A stretch of 64,000 bases of DNA from Bradyrhizobium daqingense (GTDB lineage: Bacteria > Pseudomonadota > Alphaproteobacteria > Rhizobiales > Xanthobacteraceae): assembly GCF_021044685.1 (NCBI RefSeq), contig NZ_CP088014.1, positions 7,178,001 to 7,242,000 on the forward strand. Reading direction: 5' to 3'. Under the pieces are notes generated by a model. That model made no database searches. It was not told the origin of the DNA and saw nothing but the letters and a program-made list of their open reading frames with translations. Positions 27,794 to 35,976 of this stretch are shown here, piece by piece. Each line of letters starts with the position of its first letter. The stretch's first letter is position 1. The position numbers and the translations under genes were made by a program.

Positions 27794-28447
27794 GTGATCC
27801 CGCTCCGCGTCATCGGCATCTTGACCGCAATCGTGCTGGCGCTTCACGCCGGCATCGCGTTCTATGGCGATCTGTTACGACCGAACTTTCGCGCCAGCGA
27901 TTTGTTCTCGGGCGAGATTCCGCCCGAGAAGGCGAAGCTGGCTGCCGCAGGTGGTTTGGCGTCCGTGTCATGGGATGGCGAGCTGCTGGCGAATTACGCG
28001 GCAGCGACGGCTGCTGACGTCCTCCACCGCCCTTCGACCGAAGCGGCCGGCAAAGCCAGGGAGAACAAGGCGGCCCAAAGCGCGGTCGTCACCGCCTTGA
28101 AGGTCTCACCAATCAGGCCCGCGCTATGGCTGACGCTCGGCACGCTGCAGGCCCAGGCTGGCGAGGCAGTCACGCCTGCGGTGAAGATGTCTTACCTGAC
28201 CGGCGCGGTGCCGATCGACGTCGCGCTCTCGCGCGTCCGGACCGTGACCTCGAGCGCGGCTGCAAGCGACGAAGAGATCAAGCTCCTCGCGCAATCCGAT
28301 ATCCGGTCGGCACTGGCCAATCGTTCGCGTTACGAGCCTCTGCTGGTCGCAGCCTATGTGCAGGCAAATCCGCAAGGCAAGTCCCTGCTGCTGGAGACCA
28401 CGAAGGTCACCGATCCCAAATTCAACGAGATCTTGCGGCGGTATTAG
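27794..28447 (+). CDS. Membrane-anchored protein, possible relative of the 16162 product
   Basis: This 217-residue protein has one N-terminal membrane helix (VIGILTAIVLALHAGIAF) and an alpha-helical periplasmic part. Its ALWLTLGTLQAQAG segment and the following helix-rich layout resemble FLWLMLYSTAI in the 16162 protein, suggesting a common family of EPS accessory proteins; similarity is weak and judged by eye. The start is GTG at 27794, 20 bp after the phosphatase stop. It ends one base before the stop of the convergent gene at 28449, leaving no room for a terminator. Confidence 0.6.
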   Translation: MIPLRVIGILTAIVLALHAGIAFYGDLLRPNFRASDLFSGEIPPEKAKLAAAGGLASVSWDGELLANYAAATAADVLHRPSTEAAGKARENKAAQSAVVTALKVSPIRPALWLTLGTLQAQAGEAVTPAVKMSYLTGAVPIDVALSRVRTVTSSAAASDEEIKLLAQSDIRSALANRSRYEPLLVAAYVQANPQGKSLLLETTKVTDPKFNEILRRY

Positions 28448-28448
28448 C

Positions 28449-28895
28449 TCAGCGCAGGGATTTCGGGTTGACCGGCACGAAGTCCTGATCGCGGCGCGGC
28501 TGGTCGGATCGTCCCTGGTAGACGAACATGCCCTTCTTGGTCGTAACGATGTCGCCGCGTTGCAGGCTGTCGTCGCGCAGGAGACGTTCGGTTGCGACGA
28601 CGTCCGGATCTTCCGGAGCGGGCTTGTAGAGCTCCGGATGCGCGCGGCGCTCGCGCGCGGCTTCTTTGGCCCGGCGCCGTGCCTCCTCAATGCGCTGCCG
28701 CCATTCATCGCGCGAGACTTCCGGCTCGCTCGGTGGAAGATAGTCGTTCACCGAGGGCTCCGGTTCGCTCTGAGCCAAACACTGGAGCGGACAGGCAACA
28801 TAGATGGCAAAGCCCACGGCGACGGCCACGATCGCCCTGACCGGTGCGCACCCTGGGATGCGATCTGAGACGTAGATGCGGCGAACGGATTGCAC
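28449..28895 (-). CDS. Exported or anchored protein with Arg/Glu-rich helix
   Basis: This ~148-residue protein has a hydrophobic N-terminal segment (IVAVAVGFAIYVACPLQCLA) and then a charged helix (DEWRQRIEEARRRAKEAARE), followed by PEDPDVVATERLLRDDSLQRGDIVTTKKGMFVY spread over residues 100-133. The C-terminal part looks conserved in the style of Bradyrhizobium proteins of unknown function. I chose GTG at 28895, which has TTGGAG about eight bases upstream; the frame is open to 29123 but the extra part has no protein character. It converges tightly with 27794. Confidence 0.55.
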   Translation of the reverse strand: MQSVRRIYVSDRIPGCAPVRAIVAVAVGFAIYVACPLQCLAQSEPEPSVNDYLPPSEPEVSRDEWRQRIEEARRRAKEAARERRAHPELYKPAPEDPDVVATERLLRDDSLQRGDIVTTKKGMFVYQGRSDQPRRDQDFVPVNPKSLR

Positions 28896-29320
28896 TCCGA
28901 TAACTCCAATGAGGCCGACAGCAGTCAGAGGCCACGACAAGTTCAACCCATGAGGTTGCCGATTGCAACAAGTGCAAGACGGTTGATCGATGGGCAAGCC
29001 GTTTGGCGGGCGGCGGCTGACGGCCGGGCAGCATATCCGGACACCTGACCCGGAGCCTTCGGGGACCTCCAACCAGAATCGAAAAACAACCCCATGCACA
29101 GTAGGCGGCGCCAGCCAAATCAATGGGTTACTAATTTCCGAAATTCAGTTTGATCCGTCGGGCAAAACAGAGGTAGGATGGCACGGTTCGGAGGAAGGCG
29201 CCGGGATGATCGAGCGGCCTCGGGTCCGCGTCAGATGATCGCTACCTCGAACAACTCCGTTCTAAGACCTCGTTAGCTCATTGCTGCTACCTTCGGCGTC
29301 CGCTCGTGGAGTCGCCGAGA
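28896..29320. other. Stretch without a recognisable gene
   Basis: This divergent region lies between a minus-strand gene and a plus-strand exported protein gene. Short frames on both strands lack good starts and protein features. It should hold promoters for both genes; no operator or RNA element was recognised. Confidence 0.4.
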
Positions 29321-29698
29321 ATGCGTGCAAGACCGGTATTGCTGGTCGGCGTTGCGATCGCGGCTTCCGCCATGTCCGGCCTCGCGGCGCAGGCGAGCCC
29401 CCTCTGCATCAAGGAACGAACGCCGTTCGCCTTGTCGGACGATACGGTGAAATGGACCATGGCAATTGCTCCTGGAGCCGATTGCATCCAGGGACTGCGT
29501 TGGTCGTACATGCAGATCTTCAACGTATCGGTCGTGAGCGGACCATCGCGGGGACAATTGGCGGTGGTGGGGTCTGGCTTTCGTTATTCGGCAGAAAACC
29601 ATCCCCCAAGCCCGGATAAGTTTACGCTGCTGATCTCAGGCAAGAACCGACACGACTTAGGAACGTCGACCTTGGAGGTCGAAGTCAACCCGCAATAG
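29321..29698 (+). CDS. Small exported protein
   Basis: This 125-residue protein has a signal peptide (MRARPVLLVGVAIAASAMSG, cleavage near AQA-SP) and a mature part of mostly beta character, starting SPLCIKERTPFALSDDTVKW. DCIQGLRWSYMQI in the middle and VGSGFRYSAENHP near residue 90 look like a compact Ig-like fold; two Cys may bridge. The start at 29321 follows GGAG by nine bases. It stands alone on the plus strand. Function unknown. Confidence 0.6.
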   Translation: MRARPVLLVGVAIAASAMSGLAAQASPLCIKERTPFALSDDTVKWTMAIAPGADCIQGLRWSYMQIFNVSVVSGPSRGQLAVVGSGFRYSAENHPPSPDKFTLLISGKNRHDLGTSTLEVEVNPQ

Positions 29699-29755
29699 AG
29701 CACGCCTGACCGCGGACGAAACGCGATGAGACCAGGATAAGTTCGCCGCTGCGCG

Positions 29756-29780
29756 GAGCATGCTCCAATGCAGCATGCTC
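29756..29780. repeat. Short inverted repeat (AGCATGCT motif twice)
   Basis: Two 9-bp arms, GAGCATGCT and AGCATGCTC, are separated by seven bases, and each contains the palindrome AGCATGCT. It lies 58 bp after the stop of the gene at 29321-29698. No T-run follows on either strand, so it is either a weak or factor-dependent terminator or a decayed copy of a dispersed palindrome like that at 40205. Confidence 0.4.
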
Positions 29781-29907
29781 TAGGGCGCGTACTCATAAAC
29801 TTCATGGATGTCCGCTTCACTCCGACCGACCGGGTTTGTGCAACTGCAGCAAATGTCGCGATGGGCCAAGAGGCGACATCGACTAAGATTGCGAACGGAG
29901 GGCGCAC

Positions 29908-30075
29908 CTAGTTGCGCGCGCTCCCGCGGCACTTAAAGGCCGCCTTATCATCTTCTAGCAATTCGATTGCGCATCGGATCATCGCCAAGCTAAGCGCGTC
30001 CATTTCCGGTGCTATCAACCTGCGGAACTGTTCAATTTCGTTGTTTATCTGGTCGCAATTTTTGCACATGTGCAT
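29908..30075 (-). CDS. Small Cys-containing hypothetical protein
   Basis: This 55-residue protein starts MHMCKNCDQINNEIEQF and continues as an amphipathic helix (LSLAMIRCAIELLEDDKAAF), a layout that suggests a real small cytoplasmic protein. CxxC could bind a metal, but only one such pair is present. The ATG at 30075 lies eight bases after GGAAG; a GTG further upstream extends the frame but the extra residues are unconvincing. No terminator is evident. Function unknown. Confidence 0.45.
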   Translation of the reverse strand: MHMCKNCDQINNEIEQFRRLIAPEMDALSLAMIRCAIELLEDDKAAFKCRGSARN

Positions 30076-30240
30076 CCCGCGGCTTCCAGGCGGGAGCAAC
30101 CAGCTCTCAGTCACCGATAGTAGCCTAGGGATCCGAAAAGGTGATTAAGTTTAAAGCTATTCTCCCAGCGGCGTTCCTAGAAAGCCAAAGGAATCGGGAT
30201 CAGCCCCTTGACGGTGCGTGCAATGGCTTTCCAGCTCAAG

Positions 30241-30276
30241 AAAAACGCCGCCCGCTTAAATAAAAGCGCAGGCGGC
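30241..30276 (-). terminator. Intrinsic terminator after the 30378 gene
   Basis: A bulged hairpin (GCCGCC with GGCGGC, then CGCTT with AAGCG around a short loop) is followed on the minus strand by GTTTTT. It lies about 100 bp beyond the stop of the gene at 30378-30578 and accounts for an open frame across it that I do not accept as a gene. Confidence 0.65.
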
Positions 30277-30377
30277 GGATTACCGGCCTCGGGAGGGTGA
30301 GAGTAAAATCCCGATAAAGGTTGGTCTTCTCGTGGCATGCTGAAGTTCATCAGGTCGGACAAAAGCGAGGCCTAAAT

Positions 30378-30578
30378 TCAAGATGGCGGCTGTAGTCCCG
30401 GCGAGGTCAGCCACTTGTTGACCTCTCCGGCAGCATCGATCTGCCTGGCCTTTCGCAGAAGCTCCGTGCGGCGGACGCCAGCGGGCATCCCCTTCGCCTG
30501 TAGGCGGAGGTTGATCGCCTCCTGCGCGAGGCGGTATTCGAATGTCAAGGATGGTCCTGGGGACCGTTGAGTCGGCAT
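30378..30578 (-). CDS. Small conserved hypothetical protein
   Basis: This 66-residue basic protein is mainly helical (TFEYRLAQEAINLRLQAKG, then RRTELLRKARQIDAAGEVN) and ends WLTSPGLQPP. I recall that ending and the Arg/Lys-rich helix from small proteins common in Bradyrhizobium, function unknown. The start at 30578 (MPTQRSPG) is preferred to the one at 30614, which only adds an unlikely Ser/Arg stretch. A terminator lies downstream. Confidence 0.6.
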   Translation of the reverse strand: MPTQRSPGPSLTFEYRLAQEAINLRLQAKGMPAGVRRTELLRKARQIDAAGEVNKWLTSPGLQPPS

Positions 30579-30812
30579 GTTTGACGCTCCGCTTGGGGTT
30601 GAGCGGGAGCGCATTTTGCGTTCACGCCACCGATAGATGCTGAGGGCCGCTCGGTGGTAGTGAGACAGTGCGCCTTTATTTGCTCGATAGCGAGCGCTTT
30701 GTTTCGATTTTGGCGGGAACTATCTGCAAGCTGCTTGACGTCACTGACTGGCTGACTGCTCTCGCTTCAAGCTGGGCGCGATTACTATTGTCGCCTCGAA
30801 ACCGATCTAACC

Positions 30813-31082
30813 TCAGCAACCACGGCAAATATTCTTTAACTTCGCTGAGGTGCGGGCTTCTTCTGCAAGGAAAGGGTCCTTTTCGACCGACAATGAGTCG
30901 GTACTGGTCCCTGAGGGCTTCCTCGCTTTTGGAGGAAAGGCTGCGTCGTAACAGGAGAGGCGCGCGCTCGTGCTTTCGATTGAACGGCAGTTCGGCTCCG
31001 CTGCCAAGGCCGCCGGTGCTGCACCGAACATTGATGCAAGGAAAAGCGCGGCGTTCCACGTACCTGTTCTAGCCATTGTCAT
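30813..31082 (-). CDS. Small exported Cys-containing protein
   Basis: This 89-residue protein has a signal peptide (MTMARTGTWNAALFLASMFG, cleavage after ALAA) and the pattern C-R-S-I-E-x(4)-RLSCYDAAF just after it, similar to the N-terminal Cys motif of VasI-like and other small periplasmic proteins. It ends KLKNICRGC, giving four Cys in the mature part and possible disulphides. The ATG at 31082 has AAGGACG at a proper distance. Open frames on the plus strand across it are shadows. Function unknown. Confidence 0.6.
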   Translation of the reverse strand: MTMARTGTWNAALFLASMFGAAPAALAAEPNCRSIESTSARLSCYDAAFPPKARKPSGTSTDSLSVEKDPFLAEEARTSAKLKNICRGC

Positions 31083-31187
31083 GCTGACCGTCCTTTCTAT
31101 TTGATTCCTGATCGAGAGGATTTGCCGGCCCATGTTCCGAAAGGGGGCTAGGACGACTGCACTCCATTGCCGAGTGTCAGGCCTTTG

Positions 31188-31322
31188 CTACTTCTTCTTT
31201 GCGGGCCCGAAATCCGGCTGCCAAACGGCTTCCTTTCGGCTCGGCGCCGCCGCGATCACCTTGGCCTTTTCCTTCTTCGGCTTCTTGGCTTCGCGATTGC
31301 CGCGTTGCTGGCCCTTCGCCAT
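31188..31322 (-). CDS. Nested small basic protein with its own strong ribosome-binding site
   Basis: This 44-residue Lys/Arg-rich protein begins MAKGQQRGNREAKKPKKEK. Its ATG at 31322 is preceded by AAAGGAG seven bases away, the best ribosome-binding site in this neighbourhood. I recall small free-standing proteins starting this way in Rhizobiales. It occupies the C-terminal end of the longer frame starting at 31532, in the same frame. A role in nucleic-acid binding is only suggested by its charge. Confidence 0.55.
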   Translation of the reverse strand: MAKGQQRGNREAKKPKKEKAKVIAAAPSRKEAVWQPDFGPAKKK

Positions 31323-31532
31323 GTCACTCTCCTTTGGTGGTTTGAGTTCGTCGAGCTCATTCGACTCCAGCACCCGTCCGCGCGGGGTGCAGACCCTGAC
31401 GTCCATGTAACCTTCGCGCAGCAGCTTCCTTGCGAGCCGCAGCGCGACTATCGCACTGCCGCGGCCGAGATTGGAGCTCCCGTATTCGTTGGTCCCGCTG
31501 ACCAAATAGGGCACTCGGGTTCCTCTAGCCAT
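31188..31532 (-). CDS. Small hypothetical protein reading in frame into a second gene
   Basis: From the ATG at 31532 the frame encodes ~70 residues (ARGTRVPYLVSGTNEYGSSN, then AIVALRLARKLLREGYMDVRV) resembling a complete small protein, and continues without a stop into a Lys-rich ~44-residue segment starting at 31322. The upstream start has only a weak ribosome-binding site. Either the two are a genuine fusion, or the stop codon of the first gene has been lost and both products are made, one by internal initiation. Function unknown for both parts. Confidence 0.5.
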   Translation of the reverse strand: MARGTRVPYLVSGTNEYGSSNLGRGSAIVALRLARKLLREGYMDVRVCTPRGRVLESNELDELKPPKESDMAKGQQRGNREAKKPKKEKAKVIAAAPSRKEAVWQPDFGPAKKK

Positions 31533-31884
31533 TGAGGATGGCGGCTCCGCACACGAGAAGCAGTAAAAAAAACGGAACGATGACCGGCGGTACGATCCAT
31601 TCCGAGATGCGAACACGCGACATCGAATGCTCCTGCGGGGCCTTCGGCGGGAGCACACATGACCCTCAGTCACCGGTCGAAGCCGTTGAGATGTGCGGTG
31701 ATGGCATGGAGCCTAAGCCTGTGCCGAGCCAATAGCGAGCGTTAAATGCGGCGCGGGCGACGGCTCCACTGTGACATCTTCGTCTACCAGCGGGTCCCGA
31801 TAGTGCTGGCTATTACGGCGCGAAGGGCGCATGGTCGCGACAGCAAGCATCGGTTGGGGCTTCACTTGCGAAAGGCAGGCGTGC
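31533..31884. other. Divergent stretch without a recognisable gene
   Basis: This lies between the minus-strand gene pair ending upstream at 31532 and the plus-strand gene at 31885. No convincing frame, RNA gene or terminator was seen. It should hold both promoters. Confidence 0.4.
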
Positions 31885-32151
31885 ATGACCATCCGCTCGC
31901 GGCGAGAGACCGTCCACTTCAAGCGTCCGTTCCGCATCCGCGGCATCGAGCGCCTGTTGCCGGCCGGCGCCTACGAGGTCGTCACAGACGAGGAGTCGAT
32001 CGAGGGCCTGACCTTCTCGGCCTATCGCCGCGTTGGCACGATGATCACCGTGCCCGCCGGAGGCGTTTGCGGCGTCACGGAGATGCTGTCGATCGGCTCG
32101 GTCGATCTTGCGAACGCGCAAGCTGCGGACGCGAGCGCCGCCAATGACTGA
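31885..32151 (+). CDS. Small conserved hypothetical protein
   Basis: This 88-residue protein starts MTIRSRRETVHFKRPFRIRG and continues IERLLPAGAYEVVTDEESIEGLTF as a compact, mostly beta structure. I recall proteins with this start in Bradyrhizobium and Rhodopseudomonas, function unknown. The ATG at 31885 follows AAAGGCAGG; a longer frame from 31831 lacks such a site. Its stop overlaps the start of the next gene (32144) in the pattern ATGACTGA, so the two were translationally coupled before the second decayed. Confidence 0.65.
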   Translation: MTIRSRRETVHFKRPFRIRGIERLLPAGAYEVVTDEESIEGLTFSAYRRVGTMITVPAGGVCGVTEMLSIGSVDLANAQAADASAAND

Positions 32152-32450
32152 CCACACGGTCGATCTCGACAAGCACCGCGGCATGGCCGCTCAGAAGGCG
32201 ACCGATTTTGCGCCGCGCGCTGGCCGAGGTCGCGAACAATGTCAGGGAGCTGCGGGAGCGCGAGTCCGATCTCGAAAGCCACCTGATGACGGGTGCCCGC
32301 CACCTCATGGCCTGAGGCGGCGGTAAGGCGCGCTATCTGCTCAACCTTTACGTTGCGAGCCTACCCTCCGAGGACACGCGCCACCGCGCCCTGGTATCGG
32401 CGCTGTTCGATGATTTCATCCGGCTCAGCGGAGAGGGCCGAGGCAAATAA
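32144..32450 (+). pseudogene. Frameshifted small gene, helical hypothetical protein
   Basis: The frame starts at ATG 32144 (MTDHTVDLDKHRGMAAQKAT), then continues in another frame from 32208 (LRRALAEVANNVRELRERES), moves to the third frame near 32299 (ATSWPEAAV) and back from 32325 (KARYLLNLYVASLPSEDTRH) to a TAA at 32448. Read together these parts give a single ~100-residue protein resembling small coiled-coil proteins I recall from Bradyrhizobium. At least three indels are needed, so the gene is dead unless the read is poor here. It was coupled to the gene before it. Confidence 0.7.
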
Positions 32451-32604
32451 CACAGAATGGAGTGCGGTGGCGTTGACCAATGATTGCTTGTCAGACACGA
32501 GCATGCCGGATCATCGTCCGATTCTCGATGCGTGACAGAGCCAAAGAGATTCCTTGCACGACATCGACCTCTCCGGTGCACTGCCTCCTGCCACTTCGCG
32601 CGAC

Positions 32605-33609
32605 CTAATGCACCGTCTGAGCAGCAGCTTCGTCGATGGCCGCCATCAGGTCCGGCATTGCGGATTGGTGAATCATATGGCCGACTCCGGCGATGCGGCG
32701 CAGTTTACTCTGCTTGATCTCTCCATGAAGCCTGGCCGATTGCTCATTGATGTCAATCAGGCGATCCTCTTCGCCCGAGATGATGATCGTAGGCATCTCA
32801 AGTTCGCTATAGGTCTTTGCAGCCGAGAAGGCACCGGGGACCATCAAAGCTGCTTCTGCGGCGCTGGCACGCATCTGTCCCGGTCGCAGGGCCATCTCTC
32901 TGGGGAAGCCAGCAAACTTCTCAGGCGCTGACCGCGGGCCAAACAGGTTCTTCAACATCGCAGGCCACATCAACCGACCGAGGATCGGTGAGGCGGTGTG
33001 GCTGATGATGTCGCCGAGCCCCGGCATCGCGGGCACCAACGAGGCCGCTGCATCGCTTCGGGCTGTGGGGAAATAGTATCCCGAGGCGAGCACCAAGGCC
33101 TCAACCAAAGACGGGTGGCGGATCGCGAGCGCCACCGCGACGGACGCTCCCCACGAATGCCCGAGCACGATCGCGCGGTGGACACTCAACCGATCGAGTG
33201 CAACCTTGAACAAATCTGCTTGTGCTTCCGCAGTCCAAGCGACGTTCCGGGGGCGGAGGCTGTGTCCGAAGCCAGGCCGGTCGAACACGATCACCCGGTA
33301 ATTTTCAGCCGCGCGATCAATCAGGCCACTGGACTGGAAATCCTGGATCATGCTGCCGTTGCCATGGAAGAGAACGAGAGGCCGACCATTGCCCCGTTCA
33401 ACATAGTGCAGCTGCACGCCATTGACCTCGATAAATCGCCCTTGTGGAGGATTGTCGCGCTGCGCCTTCTTTGCAAGCTGCCGGTTGATGAGCGCGGCGC
33501 CCGCCATGAGAGTAGCTGCGCCAGCAACAGTGGCAAGCGCAGGGTGTCGCTGGAGGGCGACGAGACAGTTGGACAGGAACCTGGGAAAACGAGCGTGCGG
33601 GACGGTCAT
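32605..33609 (-). CDS. Alpha/beta hydrolase fold protein
   Basis: This 334-residue protein has a hydrophobic N-terminal segment (LATVAGAATLMAGAALI) that could anchor it, then an alpha/beta hydrolase domain. LVLFHGNGSMIQDF is the oxyanion-hole strand, GHSWGASVAVALA holds the nucleophile Ser, ISGEEDRLI the acid, and AGVGHMIHQS the catalytic His. The substrate is unknown; related enzymes cleave esters, epoxides or haloalkanes. The start at 33609 follows GAGG by about nine bases, whereas the longer frame to 33648 has no such site. It stands alone on the minus strand. Confidence 0.85.
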   Translation of the reverse strand: MTVPHARFPRFLSNCLVALQRHPALATVAGAATLMAGAALINRQLAKKAQRDNPPQGRFIEVNGVQLHYVERGNGRPLVLFHGNGSMIQDFQSSGLIDRAAENYRVIVFDRPGFGHSLRPRNVAWTAEAQADLFKVALDRLSVHRAIVLGHSWGASVAVALAIRHPSLVEALVLASGYYFPTARSDAAASLVPAMPGLGDIISHTASPILGRLMWPAMLKNLFGPRSAPEKFAGFPREMALRPGQMRASAAEAALMVPGAFSAAKTYSELEMPTIIISGEEDRLIDINEQSARLHGEIKQSKLRRIAGVGHMIHQSAMPDLMAAIDEAAAQTVH

Positions 33610-33868
33610 TGGCAGTACCTCGCTGGGTCTGCACGATGCCTCAGGCATGAGAAATGTTGCAGGTGAAGTGAACGGACGAGGCCCCTACTTCGTTCCTTTG
33701 TCAACACCGCCGTGAGGTCACGTCCAACGTTCAGATCCGAGAGACCAGTTGAAACCAGCGATCTGGCGCTTCATCCTCACAGCGATATATACCTGCTACT
33801 GGCGTCGTGCCCGGGGCATCTGAATGGGCCGACCGAGACGCCAGCGCGGCTGCCGTCAGGAGTTGCCG

Positions 33869-34732
33869 TTGATCACCCTAGAGATTCAGCATACGACGAC
33901 TTACCGCTTCAACGAGCCGGTGAGCCTTCTTCCTCATCGCCTTATGCTTCGTCCGCGCGAAAGCCGAGATGTTCGGCTGCTATCCAGCCGAATCTCGACT
34001 GCGCCTGATGCAGTCCTGAGCTGGGCCAGCGATGTGTTCGGGAATGCAGTCACAACCGCAACGTTTTCCAGGAAAGCCAGCACTTTGGTAATTTCCAGCG
34101 TGGCAAACCTTCAGCTCGCCTCGGTTGAATGGCCGATTTTCGACATCGCAGTCTCGGCAACATCCTACCCCTTCCTCTATTCTGATCATGATTGGGGCGA
34201 TCTTGGCGCTTTGGCCACTCCGCAGTTCGCCGATGCAGAAGGGACTTTGCGACACTGGGCACACATGTTTGTTCGCGGAAGCAAGACTGACACATTGGCG
34301 CTGCTTAAAGACCTGAGCGTCGGGGTCTCAGAGGCGGCTCGATATCAGAGCCGTGAGGAAGAAGGGACCCAAACGCCACTAGAGACCTTGAGCCGTGGCT
34401 GGGGTTCATGCCGGGATCTGGCGGTGTTGTTCGCCGAGGCGGCCCGCGTGTTGGGTTTCGGAGCGAGGATCGTTTCCGGCTATCTGTACAACCCGAACCA
34501 GCAAAGTGCGGGGTCCGGCGGAGCAGGGTCAACGCATGCGTGGGCCGAGATTTTCGTACCGGGAGCGGGCTGGATTACGTTTGACCCAACGAACCGCAGC
34601 TTAGGCGGCTTCAATTTGGTTCCCATCGCGGTGGCTCGCGACATCCGACAGATTGCGCCCGTGTCGGGCAGCTACATCGCCAGCACCGATGCCTTCGCTG
34701 GTATGTCGGTTGAGGTTCTGGTCACGTCATAG
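33869..34732 (+). CDS. Transglutaminase-like protein with N-terminal beta domain
   Basis: This 287-residue protein belongs to the bacterial transglutaminase-like family (N-terminal Bact_transglu_N domain, then core). ITLEIQHTTTYRFNEPVSLL opens the first domain and TLSRGWGSCRDLAVLF carries the catalytic Cys near residue 185; STHAWAEIFVPGAGWITFDPTN supplies His and Asp. These proteins are thought to act as peptidases or amidases, with unknown targets. The start is TTG at 33869 with CAGGAG six bases upstream; the longer frame from 33824 gives an unlikely Arg-rich start. No partner genes such as an ATP-grasp or alpha-E protein lie nearby. Confidence 0.82.
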   Translation: MITLEIQHTTTYRFNEPVSLLPHRLMLRPRESRDVRLLSSRISTAPDAVLSWASDVFGNAVTTATFSRKASTLVISSVANLQLASVEWPIFDIAVSATSYPFLYSDHDWGDLGALATPQFADAEGTLRHWAHMFVRGSKTDTLALLKDLSVGVSEAARYQSREEEGTQTPLETLSRGWGSCRDLAVLFAEAARVLGFGARIVSGYLYNPNQQSAGSGGAGSTHAWAEIFVPGAGWITFDPTNRSLGGFNLVPIAVARDIRQIAPVSGSYIASTDAFAGMSVEVLVTS

Positions 34733-34937
34733 CTCGCGATCGAGCAACTTCTTGGTCGAAAGCCAATTGTATTAGGGCAGCTGAGTGTGCGCTGTCGTCG
34801 GGCAGATCGCCCCCGGTGCCATCGTGCTGGAGCAAGGTTCGGTCTGCCACTCCCCTGAGGAATGGGACAACAGACGAGCAGCTGCCTTTTCGAACATCGC
34901 AAGACAAGACGCCTGCTAACCTGGATTGGATTGCCGT

Positions 34938-35207
34938 ATGATCAAGTTTCCAAATCAAAGCCGCGCATATGACCGGACGAGACGCGCGGTGCATTTTTGG
35001 GGCTCGGACAGTGCGATCGAGGCATCATTCTTCATTGAGGAAGACGCCCTGAAGCGACTTCAGCCGGGCGCCTGTCACGAAGCGGATTTCCTGAATGCGT
35101 TCGACCGCCATCGTGATGTGATCTGCGCCACAGCCGCAAAGGTCTATGTGCGCGGCAGCAGGGGCTCTTATGATCTGGTCGCCAGCCAATTCTCAAAAGT
35201 GGTCTGA
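34938..35207 (+). CDS. DUF1488 family protein
   Basis: This 89-residue cytoplasmic protein has the usual DUF1488 pattern: FPNQSRAYDRTRRAVHFWG at the start, SAIEASFFIEEDALKRL in the middle and KVYVRGSRGSYDLVASQF at the end. The family is widespread in alphaproteobacteria and its function is not known to me. The start ATG at 34938 is in the right place for the family. Its stop overlaps the start of the next gene by one base (TGATG), so the two are translationally coupled. Confidence 0.8.
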   Translation: MIKFPNQSRAYDRTRRAVHFWGSDSAIEASFFIEEDALKRLQPGACHEADFLNAFDRHRDVICATAAKVYVRGSRGSYDLVASQFSKVV

Positions 35208-35542
35208 TGAACAATAAGCCAACCGTGGCCCGGGTTCCGCAAGTTGAATCAATGGCTAACTTTAAAATCACACTGGCACGCATCGAGATGATTTCGCCGA
35301 ATGAGCGAGGCGAGGACATGGGTTTGACGTTTCGATTTGACCGCGATCAAACCAGTTTTACCTTACCCATCTTCCTCAACTCTCGCGAGTTTGACGACAC
35401 CGAGATGGTAAAGGTCGCCCGAAGCAAGCTGCACGACGCTTTCAAGCAGCTCTATAGTCAATGCGAAGACTGGCAATTGTCGGATGATGAGCGTCGAGAG
35501 CTCGCACGGCTCAACGTGCGGCCGAACACGCTTGTCCCATGA
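35207..35542 (+). CDS. Hypothetical protein coupled to the DUF1488 gene
   Basis: This 111-residue protein has a beta-rich middle (LTFRFDRDQTSFTLPIFLN) and a helical C-terminal part (KLHDAFKQLYSQCEDW). I do not recognise a family, but the layout resembles small proteins found beside DUF1488 genes. Start at 35207 overlaps the previous stop by one base, supporting real translation; an internal Met at 35252 is possible. No signal peptide or membrane segment. Confidence 0.6.
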   Translation: MNNKPTVARVPQVESMANFKITLARIEMISPNERGEDMGLTFRFDRDQTSFTLPIFLNSREFDDTEMVKVARSKLHDAFKQLYSQCEDWQLSDDERRELARLNVRPNTLVP

Positions 35543-35976
35543 GCTCACCCACGTTCCGCTCAAACGCTCTTCGTTGATGTGCAATGAGAAGCGCGTTTCG
35601 AGTTCAGCCGAAGGAGTTTTATCCGTATTAGGCTTCGCCGCCCGAGCCAGAGGGGGTCGGCACAAGGTCATCCGCCTAAGTAGCTAGTCGAACCGATACT
35701 CTAACGGTCGCACAGCCAATCGGGCCTTCGTCCGATGAAACCGTCAAAGTGAGTTCTTCGGTGATGTTCTTTTGGTCGCACATGAAAGGCGTTGTCCGCT
35801 GCTCTGTGCCCCCTTCTTCGTAGTCGGCTATGGGTGATTTTCGACGGTTTCAGCGGATACTGTCGGCTGGCTGATGTCCGCTTCTACCCCGTAAGTGTCC
35901 AACCGGGGCCTGCCCAGAAGCGTTGCGTCTGGCCAGACCCCTGTGATTCAAACTCCCAAACTGTGGGCTCGAATCA
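35543..35976. other. Stretch without a gene, upstream flank of an IS remnant
   Basis: Only short frames without protein features are seen. The last ~40 bp before 35977 (with ACTCCCAAACTGTGGGCTC) probably belong to the left end of the IS5-type element, but I could not define its terminal inverted repeats or a target duplication. Confidence 0.4.

Noticed and set aside
30177..30362. 61-residue minus-strand frame
   Set aside because: It covers a hairpin terminator (30241-30276) and has no ribosome-binding site.
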